Source: Owenweeksia sp. TMED14
Lineage (GTDB): Bacteria; Bacteroidota; Bacteroidia; Flavobacteriales; Schleiferiaceae
Assembly: GCA_949529985.1 (NCBI GenBank)
Contig: CATIRS010000042.1
Coordinates: 17,130 to 81,129, forward strand
Direction of reading: 5' to 3'
DNA: 64,000 bases
Both the position numbers and the translations under genes were made by a program. Under the pieces are notes generated by a model. That model was not told the origin of the DNA. It saw only the letters and a program-made list of their open reading frames with translations, and did no database searches. Shown here in pieces: positions 17,499-27,012 of the stretch. Position 1 is the first letter of the stretch, and each line of letters begins with the position of its first letter.

Positions 17499-17519
17499 GC
17501 CCAATTTAAAAATGGGCCT

Positions 17520-17527
17520 CACCTTTG
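17520..17527 (+). promoter_or_regulatory. -7 promoter box of maeB (CACCTTTG, 7/8)
   Basis: One mismatch to TAnnTTTG, 21 nt before the maeB ATG. Mirror image of the hflX-side box. Inner arms GCCCA/TGGGC (17499-17503, 17513-17517) make the whole 37-bp divergent promoter region palindromic. Confidence 0.5.
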
Positions 17528-17548
17528 TAATTAGTAATTAATAAAGTT

Positions 17549-19834
17549 ATGTCTAAGAAAAGTTCGCTTATCAGGAAAAAAGATATACTAGATTATCATG
17601 AAGGTCAACGTCCAGGTAAAATTGAGGTCGTTCCAACTAAGCCCTCTAATTCTCAACGTGATTTAAGTATAGCTTATTCCCCCGGGGTAGCTGAGCCTTG
17701 TTTGAAAATTGCAGAAAATGCGGATGATGCTTATAGATACACTGCCAAAGGGAATCTCGTCGCTGTAATTTCAAACGGTACTGCCGTTTTAGGACTTGGA
17801 AATATTGGGCCATTGGCATCAAAGCCTGTGATGGAAGGAAAAGGTGTTCTCTTTAAAATATTTGCTGATATTGATGTCTTCGATCTAGAATTAGACACAA
17901 CAGATACTGATAAATTTATCGAAACTGTTAAAATTCTTTCTCCAACATTTGGGGGTATTAATTTAGAGGACATATCTGCTCCAGAGTGTTTTGAAATAGA
18001 AAAGCGGTTGCGTGAGGAATTGAATATTCCTATTATGCATGATGACCAGCATGGTACGGCAATAATAACAGGAGCTGCTCTGTTAAATGCTATTGAGATC
18101 GTAGGCAAGGATATAAATAATATTAAAGTTGTCTTTAACGGTGCAGGAGCTAGTGCGATTTCATGCGCCTCGTTGTATTTAGCCTTAGGTGTTCTTCAGG
18201 AGAATATGTTTATGTGTGATTCTAAAGGTGTAATTCATGCCAATAGAGAGGGACTCACTCATGAAAAATTAAAGTTTGCAAGAAAAACTGAGCTTAGAAA
18301 TCTCGATGAGGCTCTGAGAAATGCTGATGTTTTTGTTGGCTTATCTAAAGGAAATGTTTTATCTCCTGAGATGATTAAGAGTATGGCAAAAGATGCTATT
18401 GTTTTTGCTCTTGCTAATCCCGATCCTGAAATATCCTATCAACTGGCGAAGTCGGCGCGTGAGGATATTATAATGGCCACAGGCAGGAGTGATAATCCAA
18501 ATCAAGTGAATAATGTTCTTGGATTCCCCTATATTTTTCGTGGGGCATTGGATGTTCGCGCTACTCAAATAAATGAGGAAATGAAGTTAGCTGCAGTTTA
18601 TTCAATTGCTCAATTAGCGAAAGAACCAGTTCCTGAAATAGTCAATCTTGCATATGGAAGTCGAAATTTAACTTTTGGATCGGATTATATTATTCCAAAA
18701 CCTTTTGATCCAAGACTTATTTATACAGTGGCTCCTGCCGTTGCTAGGGCAGCAATGGATTCAGGTGTTGCAAAGAGCTCTATTTCAAACTGGGATGCAT
18801 ATGAAGAGGATCTTAAGAATAGATTAGGTCATGATGATAAGTTCATTCGATTGGCTATGGAAAAAGCTCAATCAAGCCCTAAACGAGTTGTTTTTAATGA
18901 GGCTGCAAATTATAAAATTCTCAAAGCGGCTCAAATAGTTAGAGACGAGGGTATAGCTATTCCTGTTCTACTCGGAAATACGAAGAAAATAGAGGCACTG
19001 AATGACGAGTATTCATTAGGGCTTGAAGAACTTGAGATTATTGATACTAAGTCAGTGGATGTTCCACGATTAGAGGAATATATTGAATCATACTATAAGT
19101 CTCGACAGCGTAAGGGCGTTGGTTATAATGAGGCGCGCAGACTTTTGTTAAATCGAGATTACTACGGACCTATGATGGTAAAAATGGGTGACGCAGATGC
19201 TTATATCACAGGCGCAATGGTCAAGTATCCACGTGCGGTGAAACCTGTTATTGAAATCCTTGGACCTAAAGACAACACTAGAACTGTTGCAGGCGTTTAT
19301 GTGATGTTAACTAAGAAGGGTCCCAAGTTTTTTACTGATACGACTATGAATCAGGATCCTAGCGCCGAAAGAATTGCTCAGATTGCTTGTGAAACTGCAG
19401 AGCTTGTCCGGAAAATGAATATTGAACCGAGGATTGCTCTTCTTAGTTATTCAAATTTTGGCTCATCTACAGGCAAGACGGCTATAAAGATGCGTGATGC
19501 GATAAGCTTGATACGTAAATCTGATCCAAGTTTAATTGTTGATGGAGAAATGCAAGCAAATTTTGCCGTTGATAATAAACTTTTAAAGGAGCAGTTTCCT
19601 TTTAGCGATCTCGTTGGGAAAGGAGCAAATATTTTTGTTTTTCCAGGATTAAGCTCTGCTAATATCTCATATAAATTGTTACAATCTATGGGTGGGGTAG
19701 AAGCGGTAGGCCCTTTACTAGTTGGATTACGCTATCCTGCTCATGTTCTTCAGTTGGGATCTAGCGTCCGTGAAATCGTTAATACGGTGGCAATGGCAGT
19801 AATTGATGCCCAGTCGAGAGAGGGTATTGAATAA
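17549..19834 (+). CDS. maeB: NADP-type malic enzyme with phosphotransacetylase-like C-terminal domain
   Basis: 761 residues, the length of the MaeB two-domain enzymes. The N-terminal malic domain (about 1-430) has YSPGVAEPC, LGLGNIGPLASKPVMEGKG, HDDQHGTA and the Rossmann loop VVFNGAGASA. The C-terminal half (about 430-761) matches phosphate acetyl/butyryltransferase (AYITGAMVKYPRAVKPVIEI, LSYSNFGSSTG, VFPGLSSANISYKLL); in characterised MaeB this part is regulatory rather than catalytic. The reaction is oxidative decarboxylation of malate to pyruvate, supplying NADPH and linking the TCA cycle to gluconeogenesis. It is divergent from hflX across a palindromic promoter region. Confidence 0.96.
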   Translation: MSKKSSLIRKKDILDYHEGQRPGKIEVVPTKPSNSQRDLSIAYSPGVAEPCLKIAENADDAYRYTAKGNLVAVISNGTAVLGLGNIGPLASKPVMEGKGVLFKIFADIDVFDLELDTTDTDKFIETVKILSPTFGGINLEDISAPECFEIEKRLREELNIPIMHDDQHGTAIITGAALLNAIEIVGKDINNIKVVFNGAGASAISCASLYLALGVLQENMFMCDSKGVIHANREGLTHEKLKFARKTELRNLDEALRNADVFVGLSKGNVLSPEMIKSMAKDAIVFALANPDPEISYQLAKSAREDIIMATGRSDNPNQVNNVLGFPYIFRGALDVRATQINEEMKLAAVYSIAQLAKEPVPEIVNLAYGSRNLTFGSDYIIPKPFDPRLIYTVAPAVARAAMDSGVAKSSISNWDAYEEDLKNRLGHDDKFIRLAMEKAQSSPKRVVFNEAANYKILKAAQIVRDEGIAIPVLLGNTKKIEALNDEYSLGLEELEIIDTKSVDVPRLEEYIESYYKSRQRKGVGYNEARRLLLNRDYYGPMMVKMGDADAYITGAMVKYPRAVKPVIEILGPKDNTRTVAGVYVMLTKKGPKFFTDTTMNQDPSAERIAQIACETAELVRKMNIEPRIALLSYSNFGSSTGKTAIKMRDAISLIRKSDPSLIVDGEMQANFAVDNKLLKEQFPFSDLVGKGANIFVFPGLSSANISYKLLQSMGGVEAVGPLLVGLRYPAHVLQLGSSVREIVNTVAMAVIDAQSREGIE

Positions 19835-19848
19835 TTAACTTACATAAA

Positions 19849-20694
19849 ATGAAATTTTTTTTATTTCTTGCTTTTATATCTCTATCCGCCAAAAGTGTAA
19901 GTGGAATTGTGACTGATGTGGAAACTGGCAAAACGATTTTCTCTGTGTCAGCTAAGGAGAAAAATGGAAAAACGGCTTCGGTAAGTAACCTTGACGGTAT
20001 CTACTCAATTAAAAGTAAGAATGAGTCTGTTTTGGTATTCTCTTCTCTAGGTAAGACATCTCAGGAGTTGATTTCAGTTGGAAGTATGTTAAATTTTTCT
20101 TTGAAAAAATCTTTCCTTAGGTCTATCAATTATAGTGATTCTCGGAAAAAAAGTAAGGTTAAAAATAAAGGTGGATATACTCAAGATAATTACGAATTCA
20201 TGCATGGTTTAGGTTATGATTATTCAATAGGGGTTCCTCGTAGTTTATCCGGTGCTATATTCACAGGAAATGGATTAAACTATGTGCCGCGATTCATTGC
20301 GCCGATCAATTCAGATCTATCGTTTGGAATTAGTTTGCCTATGGGTCTATCCTTTACTAGTTCATCGGGGGGTGGACGACCTTTAGGAGTGAATTATGCA
20401 GTTTCTCTTGACATTCATTCTGGCTTTTTAAGTAGCCAATTATCAGGAAATCGATTTGGAGCTTTCTTTGGATTGGGATTAGGCAGCTATGATCTTTATT
20501 CTGCTTATAATGATGGTACTAGAACAACCATATATCGAGATCCTAATTATGGTCCTTATGCTCATTTTGGACTTCGAATTCCTTATTACGGTCAAGATGT
20601 GACACTAGCCGTATGCAATTGGAGAGGCGTCAACGTTAGCAATGGGAAAACACAAGTTTTTTCTTTTAAAATTATTTATGAATTTATTAGATGA
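19849..20694 (+). CDS. Exported protein: carboxypeptidase-like regulatory domain plus outer-membrane beta-barrel-like region
   Basis: 281 residues. A short signal peptide (FFLFLAFISLSAKSVS) is followed by a beta-sandwich of the CarboxypepD_reg-like type (about 17-90, GIVTDVETGKTIFSVSA...NLDGIYSI). The remaining 190 residues are glycine- and aromatic-rich with alternating hydrophobic strands (LSFGISLPMGLSFTSS, FGAFFGLGLGSYDLYSAY) ending in FSFKIIYEFIR, as in a small outer-membrane barrel. I recognise no named family. It starts 14 bp after the maeB stop, so it may be co-transcribed, and its 3' end overlaps the convergent yqeY gene by 8 bp. Confidence 0.75.
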   Translation: MKFFLFLAFISLSAKSVSGIVTDVETGKTIFSVSAKEKNGKTASVSNLDGIYSIKSKNESVLVFSSLGKTSQELISVGSMLNFSLKKSFLRSINYSDSRKKSKVKNKGGYTQDNYEFMHGLGYDYSIGVPRSLSGAIFTGNGLNYVPRFIAPINSDLSFGISLPMGLSFTSSSGGGRPLGVNYAVSLDIHSGFLSSQLSGNRFGAFFGLGLGSYDLYSAYNDGTRTTIYRDPNYGPYAHFGLRIPYYGQDVTLAVCNWRGVNVSNGKTQVFSFKIIYEFIR

Positions 20695-21151
20695 GCAATT
20701 TTTTTAAAGTTGCAGCAATAATTTTCCCTTCCGCTTTTCCGGCTAATAGATTAATTGAATGAGCCATGACTTTTCCAAAGTTTTGAATACCAGAAACATT
20801 AAGGTCAGTAATTATTTCTTTTAATATTTTCTCAAGCTCAATACCCTCAATCATGGGTGGTAAATATCTTGAAATAATTTCTAATTGCTCTTTTTCTATA
20901 ATAGCGAGGTCCTCACGGTTCTGACTTTTAAATATTTCAAGGCTTTCATTTCGCTGTTTTTTTAGGCGCTGCAAAACAGAAATCTCTTGAATATGAGTAA
21001 ATTCCCCCGTTTGACCGGGTAATGCTTTTTCTATCTTTAATGCAGTTATGATCGACCGAATTGAATCTAACTTTATTTGAGACCTGGAACGCATGGCTTC
21101 TTTTAGGTCATTACTGAGCTTTTCTTCTAAGTTGTTAATCGACATTGTCAT
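20687..21151 (-). CDS. GatB/YqeY domain protein
   Basis: 154 residues made entirely of a YqeY domain: LSNDLKEAMRSRSQIKLDSIRSII at the start and QNFGKVMAHSINLLAGKAEGKIIAATLKKLL at the end, the module also found at the tail of the GatB amidotransferase subunit. Stand-alone YqeY proteins are thought to bind tRNA, but no activity is settled. It overlaps the ftsZ stop codon by 17 bp, is the last gene of the dcw transcript here, and is conserved behind ftsZ in Flavobacteriia. ATG at 21145 is an alternative start. Confidence 0.92.
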   Translation of the reverse strand: MTMSINNLEEKLSNDLKEAMRSRSQIKLDSIRSIITALKIEKALPGQTGEFTHIQEISVLQRLKKQRNESLEIFKSQNREDLAIIEKEQLEIISRYLPPMIEGIELEKILKEIITDLNVSGIQNFGKVMAHSINLLAGKAEGKIIAATLKKLLI

Positions 21152-23495
21152 GTAGGAATGAATTGTGAGAGAGGAATTCTATATCCTCATCTTGACCACT
21201 TAGTCCAAGATTGCTTTTTTTCTTTTCTTGAGAATAAGGTGCCTTCCCCTCAGGTAAGTCAAGACCATTTCTCTCAAAGCTTGGGGTCTGCCATTCCTCT
21301 TCATTTACTGCAACAAGCTTTATGTTTTTTCCAAATTGATGATTGAAATTTTGCAGATAAGCTCTTCTTTGATTAGCTATGCGTTGCATACTTTCATTGA
21401 TGCTGTCCTGATCAGGATCTACTGGAAATAGAGAACTATCATCCAATGGCTCCACACTTCTGATTGTCAATGATATATCTGAAGAATCTTCATGGTTGTT
21501 CTTCTTATTTAGGTTTTGATCTTCATTGTCCCCATGCTTTTCTGATTCTTGGATATTTTCTGAGGTATTATATTTATTCGACTCTTCTTCTGAAACGTTA
21601 TCAGAATCAATTTTTTTATCTTTTTTTATTATCTGTCGAGATATTAAATTTGAATCTACTTTCTCTCTAGATTCATCTAGTTCGTTCTCTAAGGCTCTTA
21701 AGTCCTCCAAAGAAAACTCATCAATGATTCGCCTTTTTTTCTCTGGTTCATCTTGGCTTAGAGCGTCTTTTTTAATTTGACCATTAATTCTGCTCTTATT
21801 TTTCTCTTCATCTAAAAAATGACTGTCTCCTGTATTAGAAATAGTTTGTTCGTTAGTCTCAATATCTTCTTTGATCTGATTATTTAAATCATAATTGACT
21901 TTATTTTCAACATCGTCATCTTCAACTTGATTTATCTCCGGAATTTGCTCATCTTCTGGAGCATCCATGCTAAAGGCATCAAAAACTCTAGGTGTTGATT
22001 CTTGAGCCACCAATGGTTTGTCAAAAACAGTATCATCAACTAAATAATCAAAGTTTAAATTATCTTCTGAAAGATCAAAACTCGCAATCGATGATAATGT
22101 ATGATCATTTTCGTCATTATTTAATTGAACTTCCTTGTCTATTATATCTTTTGATTCTGAGTCAACTTCAATTGGTGGTTCATTATTATCAAACCTAACT
22201 TCAATTTTATCTTCATTCTCATCTAAGTGATGGACAATATGCTCTTCATCTACTTCGTTTTTTGACAATTCTCCATTTATGGGGTTTTCAGAAACTTCAT
22301 TTTTTAATACTTCTTGGTTATTTAAAACACTTTCGACCTCAGAATTATATTCACTCTCTCCGGAGCTGAATAGATTAAATTGAGTTGACCTATCTTCCTT
22401 GCTAATTGTATCATTTTCTATATTGATGGAGGTGTTTGAATTGTGGGGGCTACCATCAAGGTCATGGATAATCACTTCTTGCTCAATAGGCTTTATTAAA
22501 CCAACAGGGTTTGACGCATTAAACCCTGTAGCAATTATTGTAACCTGAACTGCATCTTCTAGCTTTTCATCTTCGCCGATCCCCATTATTATATCAACTT
22601 GTTTACCTGCTTGGCTCTGGATATAGTCATTTATTTCACCGATTTCATCAAATGTAATTTCATGTTCTCGATTACCAGAAACTATTAATAAGAGTACATG
22701 GAGCGCTCCTTGTATGTGATTATCATTTAATAAAGGAGAATCTAGAGCTCCTTGAACAGCATTAATCGCGCGATTAGAACCTTTGGCTTTAGACGAACCC
22801 ATTATGGCTGTCCCAGAGTCTTTTAATACCGTTCTCGCGTCTCTTAGGTCGATGTTGACATTATAATGATGTGTTATCACCTCTGCGATGCCTTTTGCAG
22901 CTGTGGCTAAAACCTCATCTGCTTTATTAAAGCCTGTTTTGAAGCCTAGATTACCATAGACTTCACGTAGCTTATTGTTATTAATCACAATTATGGAATC
23001 AACATGATCCTTTAATTTCTCTATTCCTACTTCAGCTTGTCTCAAGCGAAGACCGCCTTCAAAATGAAAGGGAGCTGTAACTATTCCTATTGTTAGAATG
23101 CCCATTTCTTGAGCAGCCTTTGCTATAATAGGAGCAGCACCTGTCCCTGTTCCACCGCCCATTCCAGCTGTGATAAACACCATTTTCGTACTTGCCCCTA
23201 AAACAGATTGAATAGCACTGTAACTCTCTATAGCCGCTTTCTCACCAACCTCTGGATTAGCTCCTGCTCCAAGACCTTCAGTTAAATTCACTCCAAGCTG
23301 CACTTTGTTTTCAACTGTACTAAATTCCAACGCTTGTACATCAGTATTACAGATAATGAAATCAACCCCTCGAATGCCTTGAGATTTCATGTAGTTTACT
23401 GCGTTGGAGCCTCCTCCCCCAACGCCAATGACTTTAATTACAGACGATCTATGTTTCGGCATGTCAAAATCTAATATATTATTTTCTTCCATCAT
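21135..23495 (-). CDS. ftsZ: Cell division protein FtsZ with very long acidic C-terminal linker
   Basis: 786 residues. The tubulin-like GTPase core (about 1-330) has VIGVGGGGSNAVNYM, the tubulin signature GGGTGTGAAPIIAKAA, and the T7 loop GFNKADEVLATAAKGI. After about residue 345 comes a roughly 400-residue Glu/Asp/Asn/Ser-rich low-complexity linker, then a basic segment and the C-terminal peptide-like EEWQTPSFERNGLDLPEGK near residues 730-750, followed by a 30-residue tail. Typical FtsZ is 350-400 residues; Bacteroidota versions are longer, but this linker is exceptional even so. It polymerises into the Z-ring at mid-cell, anchored by FtsA encoded 8 bp upstream. Confidence 0.98.
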   Translation of the reverse strand: MMEENNILDFDMPKHRSSVIKVIGVGGGGSNAVNYMKSQGIRGVDFIICNTDVQALEFSTVENKVQLGVNLTEGLGAGANPEVGEKAAIESYSAIQSVLGASTKMVFITAGMGGGTGTGAAPIIAKAAQEMGILTIGIVTAPFHFEGGLRLRQAEVGIEKLKDHVDSIIVINNNKLREVYGNLGFKTGFNKADEVLATAAKGIAEVITHHYNVNIDLRDARTVLKDSGTAIMGSSKAKGSNRAINAVQGALDSPLLNDNHIQGALHVLLLIVSGNREHEITFDEIGEINDYIQSQAGKQVDIIMGIGEDEKLEDAVQVTIIATGFNASNPVGLIKPIEQEVIIHDLDGSPHNSNTSINIENDTISKEDRSTQFNLFSSGESEYNSEVESVLNNQEVLKNEVSENPINGELSKNEVDEEHIVHHLDENEDKIEVRFDNNEPPIEVDSESKDIIDKEVQLNNDENDHTLSSIASFDLSEDNLNFDYLVDDTVFDKPLVAQESTPRVFDAFSMDAPEDEQIPEINQVEDDDVENKVNYDLNNQIKEDIETNEQTISNTGDSHFLDEEKNKSRINGQIKKDALSQDEPEKKRRIIDEFSLEDLRALENELDESREKVDSNLISRQIIKKDKKIDSDNVSEEESNKYNTSENIQESEKHGDNEDQNLNKKNNHEDSSDISLTIRSVEPLDDSSLFPVDPDQDSINESMQRIANQRRAYLQNFNHQFGKNIKLVAVNEEEWQTPSFERNGLDLPEGKAPYSQEKKKSNLGLSGQDEDIEFLSHNSFLHDNVD

Positions 23496-23503
23496 ATGTT
23501 AAA

Positions 23504-24937
23504 TCAATCGTCAATTAGGTCAATGAACTTATCGACCCATCTCTTAAACCAGTCTGTTTGTTTTGGAGTTCGTGCAACAGGATCAAAATCCTGTTGGGTT
23601 TCTATTTTTACGTATTCTAAATCTTCTTCTTGAATTAAGTTTTCATTTGCATTTTGAGTCTTAGTGTTGTCTCGTTGAATATCTGATTCATCAATTATAC
23701 TTTTATTTTGGAGAGTTGTTGAATTTTCATCTTCAATGTTCTCTAGCGGATTTACAAAGTCAGCTTCCTTTTTGCTAGATAAACCTTGCATTAATAATCC
23801 AACAGCAGTAGAGTAAATTGGAGAATTTAGAGTGACTTTAACAGACTCTTTTGATGCTAAGTGCTCGTTAGGATAGCCAATTCTGGTATCCATACCTGTT
23901 AGATATTCAACTAATTGCTTAATATGCTTAAGCTGGCTTCCTCCACCCGTAATTACAACTCCTGCAATGAGTTTTTTTGAGGTCTGATCGTGTCCATAAT
24001 TTTTAATCTCAGTAAAAACAGCATTTATTATTTCTGTGCAACGAGCATGAATAATACGACTTAGGTTTTTTAAGCTGATTTCCTTGGGGTCTCTTCCTCG
24101 GAGTCCAGGAATTGAAACAATTTCAGTTTCTTTATTTTCCCCTGGCCATGCGGATCCAAATTTTATTTTCAATAATTCAGCTTGTTTTTCAATTATGCTA
24201 CAGCCTTCTTTTATGTCATTTGTTATGATGTTTCCACCATGAGGAACAACGGCAGTGTGACGTATTATTCCATCTTTAAAAATTGCTACATCCGTTGTTC
24301 CACCTCCAATATCAACTAAAACAACTCCTGCTTCTTTTTCTTCTTGGCTTAAAACAGCATCTGCGCTGGCGAGGGGTTCAAGATTCACAGTGTGAAGCTC
24401 TAAATTTGAGCTCTTCACACATCGTGCTATATTTCGAATACTAGTAATTTGTCCAACGACAATATGAAACGTTGCTTCTAGTCTGCCACCAAACATCCCT
24501 CGTGGCTCTTTGATTTCACCTTGTCCATCGACTTTATATTCTTGCGGAAGGACGTGAATTATTTCTTCACCTGGCATCATTACTAACTTGTGCACATTAT
24601 CTGTTAGCCGATCCAAGTCAGAATCATTAATTACTGATTCAGCGTCTTCACGAGTGATATAGTCACTATGTTGTAAACTTCTGATGTGCTGACCGGCTAT
24701 GCCTACCGCTACAGAGTTTATTTTAAGCTCTGAATTTACTTCTGCAGCTATTATCGCTTTTTGAATTGAGTCTATGGTTTGGGTAATATTCACTACAACA
24801 CCTCTTTGAACACCAAGGCTTGGAGAAGACCCAAGACCTATTACTTCAATTTTACCTAAGTCATTTTGTCTTCCGATCAGTGCTACTATTTTCGTAGTTC
24901 CAATATCAAGTCCAACTGCGATTTTATTATTTTCCAT
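23504..24937 (-). CDS. ftsA: Cell division protein FtsA
   Basis: 477 residues, actin/Hsp70-like ATPase. Phosphate-1 motif VGLDIGTTKIVALIG at the N-terminus, phosphate-2 VLVDIGGGTTDVAIF, adenosine motif VVITGGGSQLKHI. The SHS2/1C domain (about 85-165) begins around INSVAVGIAGQHI. An acidic, poorly conserved linker (about 390-455) leads to a C-terminal amphipathic membrane-targeting helix (DWFKRWVDKFIDLIDD). FtsA tethers FtsZ to the membrane and recruits later divisome proteins. The ftsQ gene ends 3 bp upstream. Confidence 0.98.
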   Translation of the reverse strand: MENNKIAVGLDIGTTKIVALIGRQNDLGKIEVIGLGSSPSLGVQRGVVVNITQTIDSIQKAIIAAEVNSELKINSVAVGIAGQHIRSLQHSDYITREDAESVINDSDLDRLTDNVHKLVMMPGEEIIHVLPQEYKVDGQGEIKEPRGMFGGRLEATFHIVVGQITSIRNIARCVKSSNLELHTVNLEPLASADAVLSQEEKEAGVVLVDIGGGTTDVAIFKDGIIRHTAVVPHGGNIITNDIKEGCSIIEKQAELLKIKFGSAWPGENKETEIVSIPGLRGRDPKEISLKNLSRIIHARCTEIINAVFTEIKNYGHDQTSKKLIAGVVITGGGSQLKHIKQLVEYLTGMDTRIGYPNEHLASKESVKVTLNSPIYSTAVGLLMQGLSSKKEADFVNPLENIEDENSTTLQNKSIIDESDIQRDNTKTQNANENLIQEEDLEYVKIETQQDFDPVARTPKQTDWFKRWVDKFIDLIDD

Positions 24938-24940
24938 TAC

Positions 24941-25678
24941 TTAATTATTGAGTTTGTAAACGACTTGCGATTTATAGCGCAGATCTAATTCTGATAATTT
25001 TTCTAGTTTATCTTTTTGAAGTAAATGAGCATAAAGAGATTGCGCTTTATGTGCTTTTAAATTAAACAGATTAGGATCACCCCATTTTATAAAATGATCG
25101 TGCCATTTGGGATATACTGTATATGAGCCATTACTTTCCTTATTTATCGAAGAAATTCCATTTGGAAAAGCGGAATGCTTGGATGCTTTTTCGATGAAAC
25201 TTAAAGCTTTTATTCTTGAAATAGAATCATGAAAGCCAGTTAAAAGAGGAAGTTGGTCAGAGGCGTGATTAGAAAGAGGAAATTTTTGTCCATTCTTATC
25301 GATATAGCTCATTATTTTTTTATTTATCATTCTTGCCTTTGCTGACTTTTGAAAAAGATTTATCTGGAGTATTCCTTCCCAGGTTGAAAATACTTCGGCA
25401 TCGCGTAAAAGCTGATGTTGACGTAATGTTTCTTCTAACAATGCAATGTTGATTTCTTGTTGAGGTATTGTATCCCTATGAATGTTAAATGAATTGAGGA
25501 TTTCGTTAAAGTCTGATTTGATTATAAATTTTTGATTACTAGGTTGTTGTATGTCTATTTCAAATGATATTATAGGTCTTTTTTCGTGCATTTTATTACT
25601 CTCACTAATAATCCAGATCATCCCGAAGGAGACAATGAACCAAGTGAGTGTTGTTACAATTAGCTTATATGTTTTCAT
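24941..25678 (-). CDS. ftsQ: Cell division protein FtsQ
   Basis: 245 residues with one N-terminal membrane segment (about 8-26, VTTLTWFIVSFGMIWIIS) and a periplasmic remainder, the FtsQ topology. Sequence conservation is low, as usual; the call rests on topology, length and its place between murC and ftsA. The segment ending in LSELDLRYKSQVVYKLN is the conserved C-terminal strand pattern (DLRY-x(4)-V). FtsQ forms the FtsQBL subcomplex and links the cytoplasmic ring to septal wall synthesis. Its ATG overlaps the murC stop (ATGA). Confidence 0.92.
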   Translation of the reverse strand: MKTYKLIVTTLTWFIVSFGMIWIISESNKMHEKRPIISFEIDIQQPSNQKFIIKSDFNEILNSFNIHRDTIPQQEINIALLEETLRQHQLLRDAEVFSTWEGILQINLFQKSAKARMINKKIMSYIDKNGQKFPLSNHASDQLPLLTGFHDSISRIKALSFIEKASKHSAFPNGISSINKESNGSYTVYPKWHDHFIKWGDPNLFNLKAHKAQSLYAHLLQKDKLEKLSELDLRYKSQVVYKLNN

Positions 25679-27012
25679 TTCTCTAACTTTTTTAAAGAAC
25701 TAATTATCTCCGGAACGAGGGAATTTATATCTCCTGCACCGGCGGTAACTCGAATATGATCAGTTTTGGAAGATATCCAATGGGCTGCTGTAGAGAATGA
25801 TAATAAGTGCGAACCAGGAATTAAGTCAACGAGAGTTTCTGAATCTACTCCTGGAATTGGATTTTCTCGGGCTGGATAAATAGGTAAAATTCCTAATGAG
25901 TCAATTTCTGAAAGCACCTCCTTAAATTCTCCAAGAAAATCTCTTGTTCTAGAGTATAAATGCGGCTGAAAAACCATTGCTATCTCCTTACTCGGATATA
26001 TTGTTTGTATCGCATTTATTAATTTCTTTAAAGCAGTTGGGTGATGAGCGTAGTCATCGATATAGACTAGATCTGTTTTTGTTATATATATTTCAAATCG
26101 GCGTTTAACACCTTTAAAAGTTTCAATCCCCTCGATTATTTTTTTAGCTGAAACACCAACATGATTGGCAATTGTTGCTGCTGCTACTGCATTCTCAATA
26201 TTATGATTTCCAGGCATTCCAGCATTAATTCGAGGGTATTTAATTCCATTTAATATTAGATCAAAATATTGATTGATCCCATTGGAAACGATATTTTCAG
26301 CTCCAAATTCTTTATTTCCAAATCCGTAATTTTTACCCTTAATTTCTCTTATACTACTATGGGTATAGCAGGTGCCACATTTTTTTGCGAACTCACTAAA
26401 AGTGTTTTGTAATTCATTTTTAGTTTTGTAATAATCTAAGTGATCGGGATCAGTAGATGTAATTACTCCTGCACTTGGTTTTAGGCTTAGGAATGACCTG
26501 TCGTATTCATCTGCTTCAACTATTGTTATTTCTCCGGTCCCATGAAGATAGTTGCTCTTGAAATTGGCACTAACCCCTCCAAAAAAAGCTTGTACTGGCA
26601 TTCCTGAATTGCTCAATATCCAAGCTAATAGACATGAGGTTGTTGTTTTACCATGAGTTCCTGCCACTGCGAGGCAAATGCCTTTATTTGCTATGTTTCC
26701 TAATAACTCTGACCTTTTTACAATTTGTAATTTTTTGTGAATCGCATAAAGTATTTGAGGATGCTTTAATGAAATGGCTGGTGTGTAAACAACTAAAGTA
26801 TCATCGTTAAGATATACATCATTTTTTTGATTATTATATCGAATATTAACTCCTTCGTTCTCTAATGACTTAGTTATCTCGCTTTGGGTTTTATCATAAC
26901 CGCTTACTTTAATGTTTTTCTTAAGAGCCCATCTTGCTAATGCAGACATACCTATCCCGCCGATTCCAATGAAGTCTATTGAAGTAATGCTTACTTTTTC
27001 CATGACCAGCAT
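25675..27012 (-). CDS. murC: UDP-N-acetylmuramate--L-alanine ligase MurC
   Basis: 445 residues. The N-terminal UDP-binding motif is FIGIGGIGMSALARW, the ATP loop AGTHGKTTTSCLLAW, followed by EADEYDRSFL, AGMPGNHNIENAVAA and DDYAHHPTA, all diagnostic of MurC. It adds L-Ala to UDP-MurNAc, the first step of the stem peptide, in the cytoplasm. The start could be ATG 27012 (MLVMEK) or 27003 (MEKVSI); the latter matches homologues slightly better. It overlaps the murG 3' end by up to 22 bp. Confidence 0.97.
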   Translation of the reverse strand: MLVMEKVSITSIDFIGIGGIGMSALARWALKKNIKVSGYDKTQSEITKSLENEGVNIRYNNQKNDVYLNDDTLVVYTPAISLKHPQILYAIHKKLQIVKRSELLGNIANKGICLAVAGTHGKTTTSCLLAWILSNSGMPVQAFFGGVSANFKSNYLHGTGEITIVEADEYDRSFLSLKPSAGVITSTDPDHLDYYKTKNELQNTFSEFAKKCGTCYTHSSIREIKGKNYGFGNKEFGAENIVSNGINQYFDLILNGIKYPRINAGMPGNHNIENAVAAATIANHVGVSAKKIIEGIETFKGVKRRFEIYITKTDLVYIDDYAHHPTALKKLINAIQTIYPSKEIAMVFQPHLYSRTRDFLGEFKEVLSEIDSLGILPIYPARENPIPGVDSETLVDLIPGSHLLSFSTAAHWISSKTDHIRVTAGAGDINSLVPEIISSLKKLEK

